NCBI GenBank assembly: GCA_913063225.1 | Contig: CAJXYP010000009.1 | Location: forward strand, 35,061 to 99,060 | DNA length: 64,000 nt | Direction of reading: 5' to 3' | Source of the DNA: an uncultured Cellvibrionales bacterium | Lineage (GTDB): Bacteria > Pseudomonadota > Gammaproteobacteria > Pseudomonadales > GM7GCV1 | In this document: piece by piece, positions 28,742 through 37,699 of the stretch | How the letters are laid out: each line of letters begins with the position of its first letter | How positions within the stretch are numbered: the stretch's first letter is position 1 | Made by a program: the position numbers and the translations under genes | The notes under the pieces: generated by a model | What the model was told of the DNA's origin: nothing | The model's input: the letters and a program-made list of their open reading frames with translations, nothing else | Database searches by the model: none

Positions 28742-29578
28742 CTATTCCAAAGATTCCCAAAACACAAATGCTATGGCCAGTCCAACACTAACATAATGAT
28801 CAGTTTCAAAAAGCGGACTATCCCGATTTTCAATCCCCGACAAGTTGTCATAACGCACATAACCCTTTAACCACCAATTATCGATACGGCGATCCAAGCC
28901 AACCTTAAAAAACGCACCGCTATAACCGCTCGACGCTTCAAATTCTGCGCGTTCGGCAGTCGCATCTAGGGCAGACACGCCATAAAGGTATTGATGATAA
29001 TCCGCATCGCCAAATACAAAGCCACCATCAAACTTAAAATTAGTACCGTTCCAGAGATCTCGGTGCTTATAGGTGAGTTTCGGATTTGCCAGTATTCCCA
29101 CATGGCTAATATTGGGCGCATCTACAGCAAATACGCCGCGAACGGGGAATCTGGCTAGCCAGCCATGGTCGAGATCGTCTCCCGAGATGTTAACCTCGAG
29201 AGAAGGGCCGAGCTCAAAAGTGGGGTCTAAAGGCTCCATACCAACGCGAAGAGGGTTTTTTTTACTGTCCTCGGTATAAGAAGCGTCGGCGCTAATCGCC
29301 AGCTCTATACGGTCGGAAGAAAATATCTTTCCCTTAGCGCTGTCACGGTCCAGTTCAATAAAATCGCCTCGATATACAACGTAAGGGAAGGGCAATGCAT
29401 TAGTTTGGTGCTCAGTAGAACCCCGGTAATCGCGTAGAGATTGAACCGCGATGCCCGCGCCTAGCGCGATTTTTGGCTCAAACACTGCCGCATCTTCTTG
29501 CGCCGACACCGCAGCGCATACTAGAAGAATAGATAAACAGGCTAGGTATTGCGTAAAACGGTAATTCAATTCAGGCAC
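28742..29578 (-). CDS. MipA/OmpV family outer-membrane protein
   Basis: 278 residues with signal peptide (cleavage after VSAQ) and a beta-rich barrel pattern. Family signs are the N-terminal ALGAGIAVQSLRDYRGS, ALPFPYVVYRGDFIELDRD (the OmpV/MipA P-y--Y-gd--f signature), LRVGMEPLDPTFELG, and an aromatic C-terminal residue pattern ending VSVGLAIAFVFWESLE. Role in the outer membrane is unknown; MipA scaffolds murein enzymes in E. coli. It is divergent from the DUF3108 gene. Confidence 0.82.
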   Translation of the reverse strand: MPELNYRFTQYLACLSILLVCAAVSAQEDAAVFEPKIALGAGIAVQSLRDYRGSTEHQTNALPFPYVVYRGDFIELDRDSAKGKIFSSDRIELAISADASYTEDSKKNPLRVGMEPLDPTFELGPSLEVNISGDDLDHGWLARFPVRGVFAVDAPNISHVGILANPKLTYKHRDLWNGTNFKFDGGFVFGDADYHQYLYGVSALDATAERAEFEASSGYSGAFFKVGLDRRIDNWWLKGYVRYDNLSGIENRDSPLFETDHYVSVGLAIAFVFWESLE

Positions 29579-29690
29579 TCCGTGCTTAAGTACTAAGCAG
29601 TAGCTATTTCAATTTTGGATATTATTCTGGCTTGGTCAAAGCCGGGCAGTAGCTTACCATTCTGCCCTTACTAAATTCTTTAGTTCTTTT

Positions 29691-30527
29691 ATGTTCTTCA
29701 TGCACCAATTTGTTAACGACCACCGATCTCAGCTTTCAAAGCTATGGCCATCGGTATTGCTGATGCTTGCTTCGTGCTTGGCTTCGTCCGGGGTGCATGC
29801 AGAGCACAGCTACCATTTCCACTGGGGTAAAATTCCAGTTGCAAGCTTTAGCCTTGCGCTACCGGACGCAGACAGTCAGATAATTAAGCTAGAGGGCAGG
29901 ACTGTGGGTTTTGTCGGGGCGATATTCAGCTACGACGGAGTCATTCAATCGGACTACAGCGATTTAAACAGCGTAAATTTTCAGATTAGCGGTATTGATA
30001 ATGGTTTTTCTGAACGCCGCGAAATAAATTTTTATTCAGATCGTCCCGCGGAAATCGTAGATTTTTTAGATGATGAGCAAGAGCAACCAGCGACTGAGAT
30101 TGTTGAATCCATGGGTATTACCGTGGACCCGTTGCGGGTGGTCTTTGCTCTGTTATCTGGATCAAGAACTGAATCAAAAGTTGGGACAACAACTGAAACA
30201 TTATCCGCGCGCGACCGCTGCAACGGCGAGTATTCGGTTTTTGATGGCAAGCGGCATTATCGGTTAAAGCTTGAAGCGGCAGAGGACGAAACGCTTAAAG
30301 CGGATCGAGGCTGGGGCTACACAGGGCAAGCGTTTCGGTGCGATATACTGGTTGTCTCTTTGGAGGCCACAAGCGGGGAAGAGCAGAACCCCTGGTATGA
30401 AGATGATACGGATACGCGATCGCTTTGGTTGGCTGAAATCGATGAACAGCTGACGCTGGTTCGAATATCAATGCCGGGGCCTATTGGCCGGGTAACCGGG
30501 CGTCTGGAAATGCTTAAAGAGCTTTAA
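29691..30527 (+). CDS. DUF3108 domain periplasmic protein
   Basis: 278 residues with an N-terminal hydrophobic signal (LLMLASCLASSGVHAEH). The mature part begins HSYHFHWGKIPVASFSLAL, like DUF3108 proteins, which adopt a beta-sandwich of unknown function. Conserved DUF3108 elements include VDPLRVVFAL in the middle, DRCNGEYSVFDGKRHY, and the C-terminal LWLAEIDEQLTLVRISMP. ATG 29691 is used; ATG 29700 is an alternative, and neither has a clear Shine-Dalgarno. Confidence 0.75.
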   Translation: MFFMHQFVNDHRSQLSKLWPSVLLMLASCLASSGVHAEHSYHFHWGKIPVASFSLALPDADSQIIKLEGRTVGFVGAIFSYDGVIQSDYSDLNSVNFQISGIDNGFSERREINFYSDRPAEIVDFLDDEQEQPATEIVESMGITVDPLRVVFALLSGSRTESKVGTTTETLSARDRCNGEYSVFDGKRHYRLKLEAAEDETLKADRGWGYTGQAFRCDILVVSLEATSGEEQNPWYEDDTDTRSLWLAEIDEQLTLVRISMPGPIGRVTGRLEMLKEL

Positions 30528-30698
30528 TGATGGAGACCGATAGGTTGTTGTAAATGTTGGTTTTTGTGAACTATTTCACATGTCTATCTTTCTTGAGTAT
30601 TATTTTTGTCCGATTTGGGAAGTGCGGAGTATTTCAGGGGTGTAGGCTATCATTACAAAAATACACAATTTCTACTTACTTTTAGTTGGTAGAGCCCA

Positions 30699-30704
30699 TA
30701 TAAT
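30699..30704 (+). promoter_or_regulatory. Probable -10 box of the polysaccharide export operon
   Basis: TATAAT exactly matching the sigma-70 -10 consensus, 45 bases before the GfcA-like start; the -35 region (TTACTT at 30676, 17-bp spacer) is poor, suggesting an activator is needed. Only the -10 match is firm. Confidence 0.4.
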
Positions 30705-30749
30705 CTAGGCTCGGACGAGTTTTCAGTAAGGATTAAACAGGAATTAGCA

Positions 30750-31055
30750 ATGCATACTTTTACAAAAAGAATAAATTCAGGCTTTGCTGCGATGGTTTTC
30801 GCGGTGATACTTTCTAGTAACGCCTTCGCGCAGGCACCCGTTGCCGCTGCGCCTGCTGGCACGGTTACTATTGTAGGAGCGACAATGTCAGTCGCATCAG
30901 CAATCGCGGTTGGAATAGTTTCCTTAGTTGTTGTTGGTGCTCTTGTTCAGGTGGTTGACGAAGATGACAATGTGCTCGTAGTCACTCCTCCTGCGCCTAC
31001 GCCTACGACTACGACTACTCCAAGTACGAGTAGCACAACTACAACCGGAACCTAG
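30750..31055 (+). CDS. GfcA-like small secreted Thr-rich protein
   Basis: 101 residues: signal peptide (about 1-27, ending NAFA), a Gly/Ala/Val hydrophobic segment (TMSVASAIAVGIVSLVVVGA), and a Pro/Thr tail (TPTTTTTPSTSSTTTTGT). E. coli GfcA (YmcD), first gene of the group 4 capsule operon, has the same build of signal, small hydrophobic stretch and poly-Thr. AGGA Shine-Dalgarno upstream. A strong terminator follows directly, so this peptide is probably made in excess over the downstream genes. Function is unknown in any organism I know. Confidence 0.7.
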   Translation: MHTFTKRINSGFAAMVFAVILSSNAFAQAPVAAAPAGTVTIVGATMSVASAIAVGIVSLVVVGALVQVVDEDDNVLVVTPPAPTPTTTTTPSTSSTTTTGT

Positions 31056-31072
31056 GTTTTTAGTAGGTTAAT

Positions 31073-31099
31073 AAAAAGGCGGCATTTGCCGCCTTTTTT
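31073..31099 (+). terminator. Intra-operon terminator after the GfcA-like gene
   Basis: AAAAAGGCGGCA TTT GCCGCCTTTTTT: a perfect GC-rich stem with T-tail, 17 bases past the stop and 31 bases before the next start. All following genes are on the same strand without a visible new promoter, so this site may work as an attenuator. Confidence 0.9.
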
Positions 31100-31130
31100 G
31101 ATGTGTATTATTGGCAGAGCCCCCTAACCG

Positions 31131-33179
31131 ATGCATTCATTATTGTCACGCTGTGTTATTTTCCTGTGGTTAGTGGTAGCTACTTCAGCGCTGCTAGCTG
31201 CTGATTTGGGGACCACTGGGTTGATTGATACTCCCACCGCCCGAATGCGTCCAGATGGTGAATTTTCTGCCGTTATAAGCAAGCAGCCACTGGTTGATAT
31301 CTATTCCCTGAATTACCAAGCCACCCCTTGGTTAGAAACTACATTTCGGTATTCTGTTTTTGATTTTGGTCTTTATGATCGCAGTTACGAAGTTAAATTA
31401 CGTCTGATGAAAGAGCGCGAGTTAATGCCAGAAATATCTGTTGGCGTCCGGGATATATTGGGTACCGGGGTTTTTGGCGCAGAATATCTCGTCGCTAACA
31501 AGACTTTTGGGCCGCTAGATCTTTCTCTGGGGATTGGCTGGGGACGCTTAGCGCATCGTGCTGCCTTCTCTAATCCGTTGGCGCAACTTGCTGACCGATT
31601 TTCCGAAAGAGATCCAGATGTTGGGAAAGGTGGCACAGTTCAGGTAGATTCTTTTTTTGCAGGTCCAGATGTGGGTGTATTCGGCGGCTTATCCTATGAT
31701 TTAAGTGAGTACAACCTTCGGTTGCTGGCCGAATATAATTCTGATAACTATAGCCGTGCGCGCTCAACTGGCTCTGTTGAAGACCCCTCGCCAATTAGTT
31801 ACGGCGTTGAGTGGGAAGTTTTGCCCGGTATCAAGTTGGGAAGCAGTCATCAGTTTGGCGAGCAGTGGGCATTTAGTATTGAGTCCAGTCTAGATTCAAT
31901 ATTCACTCCCGAACCTTACGCAATCATGCCCTTTATCTCTTCGGGAGAGCTTGTTACAGGGCCATACGGCCTAAATCTGAACAGCTGGTATGACCGGCTT
32001 CTATACGATGTTGAGCGTTCCGGATTGCGTTTACACGAAGCCAAAAGAAGTGCGGATCAATCGGAAGTATCACTAGTTATTTCTAATAGCGATTATCCTC
32101 TGATGGCGGACGCTATCAAGCGTGCACTTGTTCTAGCAGAATTACATTTGCCGGTTTCCTACCGATCATTAAGCTTGGTAATAAATGAAAATGGAATCCA
32201 CCCAATAACTATCAATTACAGCCGTCAAAGAACCGCTGAAGGTTGGGTACAGCAAGGTGCGTCAAGCATTGATCTGCTCGCAGGGCGAGAATTAGATAGT
32301 CCGCAAAATCTCACTGGTTTTACAGCCAGAAAGTTGGCTTTCTCGGCAGATATTGGAACTAGATTTCAATTTTTTGACCCGGACAATCGACTAGGCTACC
32401 AAATAAATTTGGAGCTTGGTGCGTCTTCATACCTTGGTTGGGGGTGGAACCTTTATTCCCTATATGTTCTTGATATAGACAATAGCTTTGGTGAGATTAC
32501 AAGGGGGTCGGATTCTGTTCTTCCTCATGTTCGATCAGACGTCGCGCGATATTTGCTAGAGGCTCCAAGTGGACTGGAAGCGCTTTACTTGGATCGACAA
32601 GATAATTTTTCCAGTGAGGTATTTTACCGCCTCTATGCTGGCGTGCTGGAAGAGATGTATAGCGGCGCTGGAGCGGAGGTGCTTTATCAGCCCTTTCGCT
32701 CTCGATTAGCCTACGGCTTTAGCGCAAATTGGGTTAAGCAAAGAGACTATGATAAATCCTTTAATTATCTGGATTACACTACGACTACTGCCTTTGCCAG
32801 CGTTTATTGGGCCACTCCGTTCTATAACTATGATATAGCAGTACACGCAGGTCGGTTTCTCGCGAAAGACTTAGGAGCGAAATTTGAAATTCGCCGAACT
32901 ATGGATAATGGATGGTCGATTGGGGTATGGGCGACACTTACCGATGTCCCCTTCGAAGACTTTGGCGAGGGAAGTTTTGATAAGGGCATGTACTTGAAAA
33001 TTCCACTACAGGGCTTGCGAGCTGATGCCAACACACGGTCAGCTTATAACACCGCACTTAGATCAACTCAAAGAGATGGTGGCCAGATGCTAGAGAATTT
33101 TAGCGGCAGGCTTTGGCACGATCTGCGCGCCACAAGGTATGACGCGCTAGATAATAATCGAAGCCGGATGGCTCCCTAG
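31131..33179 (+). CDS. YjbH/GfcD family outer-membrane polysaccharide protein
   Basis: 682 residues with signal peptide (cleavage near LLAADLG). Family signature at the mature N-terminus: GTTGLIDTPTARMRPDGEF, then LNYQATPWLETTFRYS and ILGTGVFGAEYLVANK. YjbH/GfcD proteins are predicted large beta-barrels acting with GfcB/YjbF in export of group 4 capsule or related EPS. It is 4 bases upstream of the GfcB homologue, consistent with the gfcABCDE / yjbEFGH operon logic. Confidence 0.85.
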   Translation: MHSLLSRCVIFLWLVVATSALLAADLGTTGLIDTPTARMRPDGEFSAVISKQPLVDIYSLNYQATPWLETTFRYSVFDFGLYDRSYEVKLRLMKERELMPEISVGVRDILGTGVFGAEYLVANKTFGPLDLSLGIGWGRLAHRAAFSNPLAQLADRFSERDPDVGKGGTVQVDSFFAGPDVGVFGGLSYDLSEYNLRLLAEYNSDNYSRARSTGSVEDPSPISYGVEWEVLPGIKLGSSHQFGEQWAFSIESSLDSIFTPEPYAIMPFISSGELVTGPYGLNLNSWYDRLLYDVERSGLRLHEAKRSADQSEVSLVISNSDYPLMADAIKRALVLAELHLPVSYRSLSLVINENGIHPITINYSRQRTAEGWVQQGASSIDLLAGRELDSPQNLTGFTARKLAFSADIGTRFQFFDPDNRLGYQINLELGASSYLGWGWNLYSLYVLDIDNSFGEITRGSDSVLPHVRSDVARYLLEAPSGLEALYLDRQDNFSSEVFYRLYAGVLEEMYSGAGAEVLYQPFRSRLAYGFSANWVKQRDYDKSFNYLDYTTTTAFASVYWATPFYNYDIAVHAGRFLAKDLGAKFEIRRTMDNGWSIGVWATLTDVPFEDFGEGSFDKGMYLKIPLQGLRADANTRSAYNTALRSTQRDGGQMLENFSGRLWHDLRATRYDALDNNRSRMAP

Positions 33180-33182
33180 TTC

Positions 33183-33722
33183 ATGCCTTTTCTCCGCAAC
33201 ATTGCCTTGCTACTAGTGACCACGCTTTTATTTGGCTGTTCTTTCCACTCTCGACAATTGCAGGCGATTCAACAATTGGTATTGAGGGAGCCGGACCCTC
33301 TCGAGGAATTTGCCTGGACAGCGAGCTGGAATGGAAATCAACATAGGCTTTACGCGATAGCTGTTTCGGAGAATCAAACGCTTTTTGCTTTCGACAGTTA
33401 TTATCTGCTCAATATTGAGAGTGGGTATCTGCAAGACGTTCAGGGGTTTTTGCCCAATGAGGATGCAGGGCGCATTGAGCTGCAAGGAGAAGAGTTACTG
33501 TACTTTGTGAACGATCGATTGGTGGCACGGCATCAATGTGACCCTTGGGTGCAAAAAGAAACCTACCAGGGTGGAACTCAACATTCTCAGAATTGCAATG
33601 GCCGTGAACCTTATATCAACACAATTGATTTGGATTCAAATGGATTAACTTCTCGACTAAGTTTTCTGATGCATCCAGAATACCCATCTATAATACTAAT
33701 GCCGAGCAATAGCGGCAACTAA
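33183..33722 (+). CDS. GfcB/YjbF family lipoprotein
   Basis: 179 residues with a lipoprotein signal: hydrophobic stretch then lipobox LLFGC, lipidated Cys19. The mature part (LEEFAWTASWNGNQHRLYAI) fits GfcB/YjbF, an outer-membrane lipoprotein partner of GfcD/YjbH. It sits 3 bases after the YjbH-like gene. No GfcC homologue is seen as a separate gene; the neighbouring export protein may cover that role. Confidence 0.7.
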   Translation: MPFLRNIALLLVTTLLFGCSFHSRQLQAIQQLVLREPDPLEEFAWTASWNGNQHRLYAIAVSENQTLFAFDSYYLLNIESGYLQDVQGFLPNEDAGRIELQGEELLYFVNDRLVARHQCDPWVQKETYQGGTQHSQNCNGREPYINTIDLDSNGLTSRLSFLMHPEYPSIILMPSNSGN

Positions 33723-33749
33723 AGATACTGACCGCCGAAGACTAAATAA

Positions 33750-36365
33750 ATGAACAGAAAAAAAGAAATACAATCCAGTTTATCGCTAAAAATATTGGTG
33801 CTCATGGTTATGGCGGGACTATCGAGCCAAGCTTTGGCGCAGAGTATTGACGATATTACGCCCGAACAAATAGCTCAGTTCTCTGCGTTGCCTGCATCGC
33901 TTCAGCAGCAGTTGGCCGGGCAGCTGGGCGTTGACCTTAGTGCTCTGCAAGCTTTGTCTGCTGGAGGAGAAGTAAATCAGGCACCTGCGGTGGGGCAACC
34001 GGGTGAACCCCTTGTGCCGTATGAGGCCGATGAACCCCTAGAATTGGCTGAAGCGCTTGTTGAAGAAGCGGCGTCGGAGTTGGTTCGTTATGGTTTAACG
34101 CTTTTTGATAGAGAGGTTTCTACCTTTGCGCCGGTAGATAATGCGCCTGTCCCCAGTGACTATGTGGTTGGGCCAGGAGATTCCTTTAATGTATTGCTAT
34201 TTGGTGCGGATAACCAAAGTCTGCTTCTCTCAGTGGATCGTGAAGGCGTTATTAATTTCCCCCGGTTAGGGGCAATCTCAGTAGCGGGTTTAACCTTTGC
34301 TGAATCTAAACGCCTTATTGAAACCAGAGTAAATGAACAACTTATTGGGGTTGATGCGGTTATCAGTGCCGGCCGCCTTCGCGCTATCAATGTATTTATG
34401 GCGGGCGAAGTAAAGACTCCTGGGGCTTATTCCGTATCTGGATTAACTACAGTTACTCAGGCGTTGTTTGTTGCCGGTGGAGTATCAAATATAGGTACAC
34501 TCAGGAATGTTCAAGTACTGCGCCAAAATGAAGTAATAGCGACGTTTGATGCTTACGATTTGCTGCTGCGCGGAGACGCTTCTCAAGATATCCGTCTTCA
34601 ATCGGGAGATGTGGTATTTGTGCCACCTTTATCCACCGTGGTTTCTATTGACGGAGCGGTTAGAAGGCCCGCAAAATACGAACTAATTGCAGGGCAATCC
34701 GTCACGGACCTTGTTGAAATGGCGGGTCGCTTCGAAACCAATGCCTATATCAAGATGGTCACCCTGAAGCGCTTTGATCGCAATGATGCTTTGCCGAAAC
34801 TGATTAATCTCGACTTAACGTCAGCTGAAGACAACGCCCTTAGTTTACTCGACGGTGATTACATACAAATTCCTGTTGCCGGAGAGACTTTCTCCAACAA
34901 CATTCAGATTAAGGGCGCAGTGATTCGTCCAGGGACCTATGCGTATGAAGAAGGTATGCGTATTTCTGACCTGTTGCCAAGCGTGGATAGTCATTTGAAT
35001 TTTGACGCTGATCTCAACTATGCCTTGCTTGTTTCGATTAAAAATGAACGGCTAGACATAGAAGTCACCAGCTTTGACTTGGGCAGAGCCATAACTAATC
35101 CGGGCTCGGAATGGGATCCCATGTTGAGTTCTCGAGACGAAATTCTCGTGTTTGATCTCACTGAGGTTTCGAAAGAAGTCGTGGCAGGAGTGCAACCAGA
35201 TTTATCTAATCAAGGAGACGAGACTCCGGTGGCCATAACGATCGGGGAAAATACCGCCTTGGCCGCAGCTCAAATTCAAGAGGCATCTAATCGACGAGAG
35301 CTTTTAGCTCCGGTAATTACTAAACTTCGGCTGCAGTCCCGCGAAAACGAGCCCGTGCAAATTGTTTTCGTAAGTGGTGCTGTGAAAGCTCCCGGAGAAT
35401 ACCCGCTAAAACCCGGAGATCGACTATCGCTTCTTTTAACCGCAGCTGGAGGGTTGAGGGGCGATGCTTTCCTTAATGAGGCAGAGTTGCGCAGGGTTAT
35501 GGTTGATAATCAAGGCTTTGCAGATATCGAGATTACTGCTGTTGATTTAACGCTAAGACTTACCGACGATCAGCATAATCCCATTCTGGCAAGTCGAGAC
35601 CATATCTTTGTGCGTGCGATACCAGAATGGACACCCAGTCGCAGTGTAGATATAACGGGAGAAGTTCGCTTTCCTGGAACCTACCAAATCGGCCCGCGAG
35701 AGACCATTAGAGATGTAATTACGCGCGCCGGCGGGCTTACTAATATTGCCTTTGCTGCGGGGGCGATATTTACAAGAGAAAGCGCTAGAGACCTGCAGCA
35801 TGCGCAACTTGTAACTTACGTCGATGATATTAGAAAGACTATTGCCGCAAAGTCACTCACCTTAGAAGCGCAAAGTGCCGACATTCAAGAGCTGGAATCC
35901 ATAGTTAGTTTGTTGATAAATAAAGAGCCTCTTGGTCGCCTTATCATCGATTTTCCAGCCATTTTTGCCGGTAATACGGTATCTGATATCGTGATACAAG
36001 ATGGCGATAGTATAGAAATTCCAAGGGTGAGCAACACGATATCGGTAATAGGGGAAGTTCGTCGAGAAGGTGTCTATCGATATCAAGATAGCCTGACCTT
36101 AGATGATTGTTTAGAGCTAAGTGCCGGAACGACCGTTCGAGCGGACGAAGACGCGATTTACGTAATCAAGGCTGACGGGTCGGTAGATACCCTGCAGAAT
36201 AATTTGTTTAGCTTTAGTGGTCCGAGCAACTCGTTAAGCCCTGGCGATACAATAGTGATTCCGGTTAATTCTCAATACCGAGATACTATTTCCTATTGGA
36301 GTACCGTCACCGGAATTATCTATCAGACTGGTATTGCCGCTGCGACAGCTATCGCGTTATTTTAG
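33750..36365 (+). CDS. Multi-SLBB polysaccharide export protein (Wza/GfcE-like)
   Basis: 871 residues, much larger than Wza (about 380). A signal peptide ending ALAQ is followed by a polysaccharide-export domain (YVVGPGDSFNVLLFG to about 225), then repeated SLBB-type units each with a V-x-x-P-G-x-Y core: EVKTPGAYSV, AVRRPAKYEL, AVIRPGTYAY, AVKAPGEYPL, EVRFPGTYQI, EVRREGVYRY. It ends in a hydrophobic segment. No lipobox is visible, so it probably spans the periplasm as a soluble-to-outer-membrane export channel component. Six SLBB-like repeats is a large number. Confidence 0.85.
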   Translation: MNRKKEIQSSLSLKILVLMVMAGLSSQALAQSIDDITPEQIAQFSALPASLQQQLAGQLGVDLSALQALSAGGEVNQAPAVGQPGEPLVPYEADEPLELAEALVEEAASELVRYGLTLFDREVSTFAPVDNAPVPSDYVVGPGDSFNVLLFGADNQSLLLSVDREGVINFPRLGAISVAGLTFAESKRLIETRVNEQLIGVDAVISAGRLRAINVFMAGEVKTPGAYSVSGLTTVTQALFVAGGVSNIGTLRNVQVLRQNEVIATFDAYDLLLRGDASQDIRLQSGDVVFVPPLSTVVSIDGAVRRPAKYELIAGQSVTDLVEMAGRFETNAYIKMVTLKRFDRNDALPKLINLDLTSAEDNALSLLDGDYIQIPVAGETFSNNIQIKGAVIRPGTYAYEEGMRISDLLPSVDSHLNFDADLNYALLVSIKNERLDIEVTSFDLGRAITNPGSEWDPMLSSRDEILVFDLTEVSKEVVAGVQPDLSNQGDETPVAITIGENTALAAAQIQEASNRRELLAPVITKLRLQSRENEPVQIVFVSGAVKAPGEYPLKPGDRLSLLLTAAGGLRGDAFLNEAELRRVMVDNQGFADIEITAVDLTLRLTDDQHNPILASRDHIFVRAIPEWTPSRSVDITGEVRFPGTYQIGPRETIRDVITRAGGLTNIAFAAGAIFTRESARDLQHAQLVTYVDDIRKTIAAKSLTLEAQSADIQELESIVSLLINKEPLGRLIIDFPAIFAGNTVSDIVIQDGDSIEIPRVSNTISVIGEVRREGVYRYQDSLTLDDCLELSAGTTVRADEDAIYVIKADGSVDTLQNNLFSFSGPSNSLSPGDTIVIPVNSQYRDTISYWSTVTGIIYQTGIAAATAIALF

Positions 36366-36383
36366 CTAGATATTTGACATTTT

Positions 36384-37487
36384 ATGAACTTTACATCTGT
36401 CACCTCGGCCACTACGAATAGCCTCTTTAAAGGGCTAATCTTAGTAGTCTTGTGCGCAGTTATTGCGGGAATATCTGGAATTCTGACGGTTCTTTTAATG
36501 TTTTGGTTAACCCGTCAAAAAATCGCCCAAGACTGCCATGAAAAACACGGGATTTCTCATCAATCGGCGTCCCGGCTAGGTGGAGTGGCTGTAGGCTTTT
36601 GTGCGTTTTGTATCTATTGGGTATCGGGGGAAATGCAGCTGCCGTTAGAGCGTGTTGAGGCTACATTTTTTTCGAATCTAACAATCTACGCCCTGCTAAT
36701 TGGTGCAATTGGATTCTGTGATGATATTTATGGTCATATCTCGGCAAAGGTGAGAATTCTTGTAACGACACTAATCTTTGCTGCCTGCTTGATTATAAAT
36801 CCGGGATATATTCCGACGGATATTGGAATTCCTATTATTGATACCGCACTGGATATTTGGCCTATCGCTTTTGTACTTTGTTTGGTGGCGTGCATTGGAA
36901 TGTTGAACGCAACTAATATGGCGGATGGTGCGAACGGTTTAATGCCCCTGGTTTTTATGGGCACTTTTTATGGATGTGCACTAATCACGGGTGAGCTGAT
37001 TTATTTTGCATTGTCCATTGGTTTAATGGTCTTTAGTCTTTTTAATGTGCTTTCAGGAAGGCTATTTTTAGGGGATGTAGGTTCCTATGGGCTTGGAGCG
37101 ATGGCCGTGCTTGGCGCAATAAAAATAATGAGCGAAACTGAAGCAGAGGTTTGGCTCTTCCTGTGTCTTGGCGCCTATCCGACTATCGAATTCTTTGTAA
37201 GTGTATCCAGAAGAAAACTGGCGGGCAGATCTCTGTTTTCTGCAGATAGTGACCATATGCATAACAGGCTTTATGCATACATCCGACGATTCTTAAAATC
37301 TCCATTGGTAGCAAACTCAGTCTCTGGATTAACTATTGGTCTTGCTTCAACAGGTGTTAGCGTTCTTCTGCTTAGCCAATGGGACACCAACGCTAACTAC
37401 TGGGCTCTACTTTTTGCGGCGCAGATTAGTGTGTACCTCTTAGCGTTCTATTTACTTCCATCCAATGAAGTGGCTGCCAGTGAATAG
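36384..37487 (+). CDS. WecA/WbpL-like undecaprenyl-phosphate sugar-1-phosphate transferase
   Basis: 367 residues, about eleven membrane helices. It transfers a sugar phosphate to undecaprenyl phosphate, initiating repeat-unit synthesis. Motifs: LGGVAVG early on, DDIYGHISAK (catalytic Asp-Asp), NATNMADGANGL, FLGDVGSYGLGA, and SDHMHNRLY in the last cytosolic loop. The His-rich loop and length favour WecA/WbpL over MraY. The last 12 codons are duplicated 1780 bp downstream as part of a direct repeat. Confidence 0.88.
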   Translation: MNFTSVTSATTNSLFKGLILVVLCAVIAGISGILTVLLMFWLTRQKIAQDCHEKHGISHQSASRLGGVAVGFCAFCIYWVSGEMQLPLERVEATFFSNLTIYALLIGAIGFCDDIYGHISAKVRILVTTLIFAACLIINPGYIPTDIGIPIIDTALDIWPIAFVLCLVACIGMLNATNMADGANGLMPLVFMGTFYGCALITGELIYFALSIGLMVFSLFNVLSGRLFLGDVGSYGLGAMAVLGAIKIMSETEAEVWLFLCLGAYPTIEFFVSVSRRKLAGRSLFSADSDHMHNRLYAYIRRFLKSPLVANSVSGLTIGLASTGVSVLLLSQWDTNANYWALLFAAQISVYLLAFYLLPSNEVAASE

Positions 37488-37594
37488 CAAAACACCCAAA
37501 TTGGTCGTCGCGGCAACCCATATAACTTCGGCCCTAAATAATGCCCCAAGAACCTAATAGAGCAGCCGAATACCCTGAGTCGATGTCGAACCAG
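37453..37594 (+). repeat. 142-bp direct repeat, left copy
   Basis: Matches 39233-39374 at 137 of 142 positions (differences at 37470, in cggccct/cggtcct, atgcccc/atgtccc, gcagccg/gcacccg and gatgtcg/gatatcg). It contains the 3' end of the WecA-like gene, an intergenic part, and a 5' stub of the Wzz gene (MPQEPNRAAEYPESMSNQ) that soon runs into a stop. The unit length is 1780 bp. Confidence 0.95.
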
Positions 37595-37699
37595 TGCCTG
37601 CAGATCAAGCAGCGCAAGCCATAAAATAAACATCCCTGTAATCATGACTCAACACATGGTTTCGGGCGAGAGTAATCATTTGGTACCAGAGGCCTTAAA

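Noticed and set aside
36384..37487. MraY assignment of the membrane transferase
   Set aside because: Cluster context and the HMHNRLY loop fit WecA/WbpL; no cell-wall genes are adjacent.
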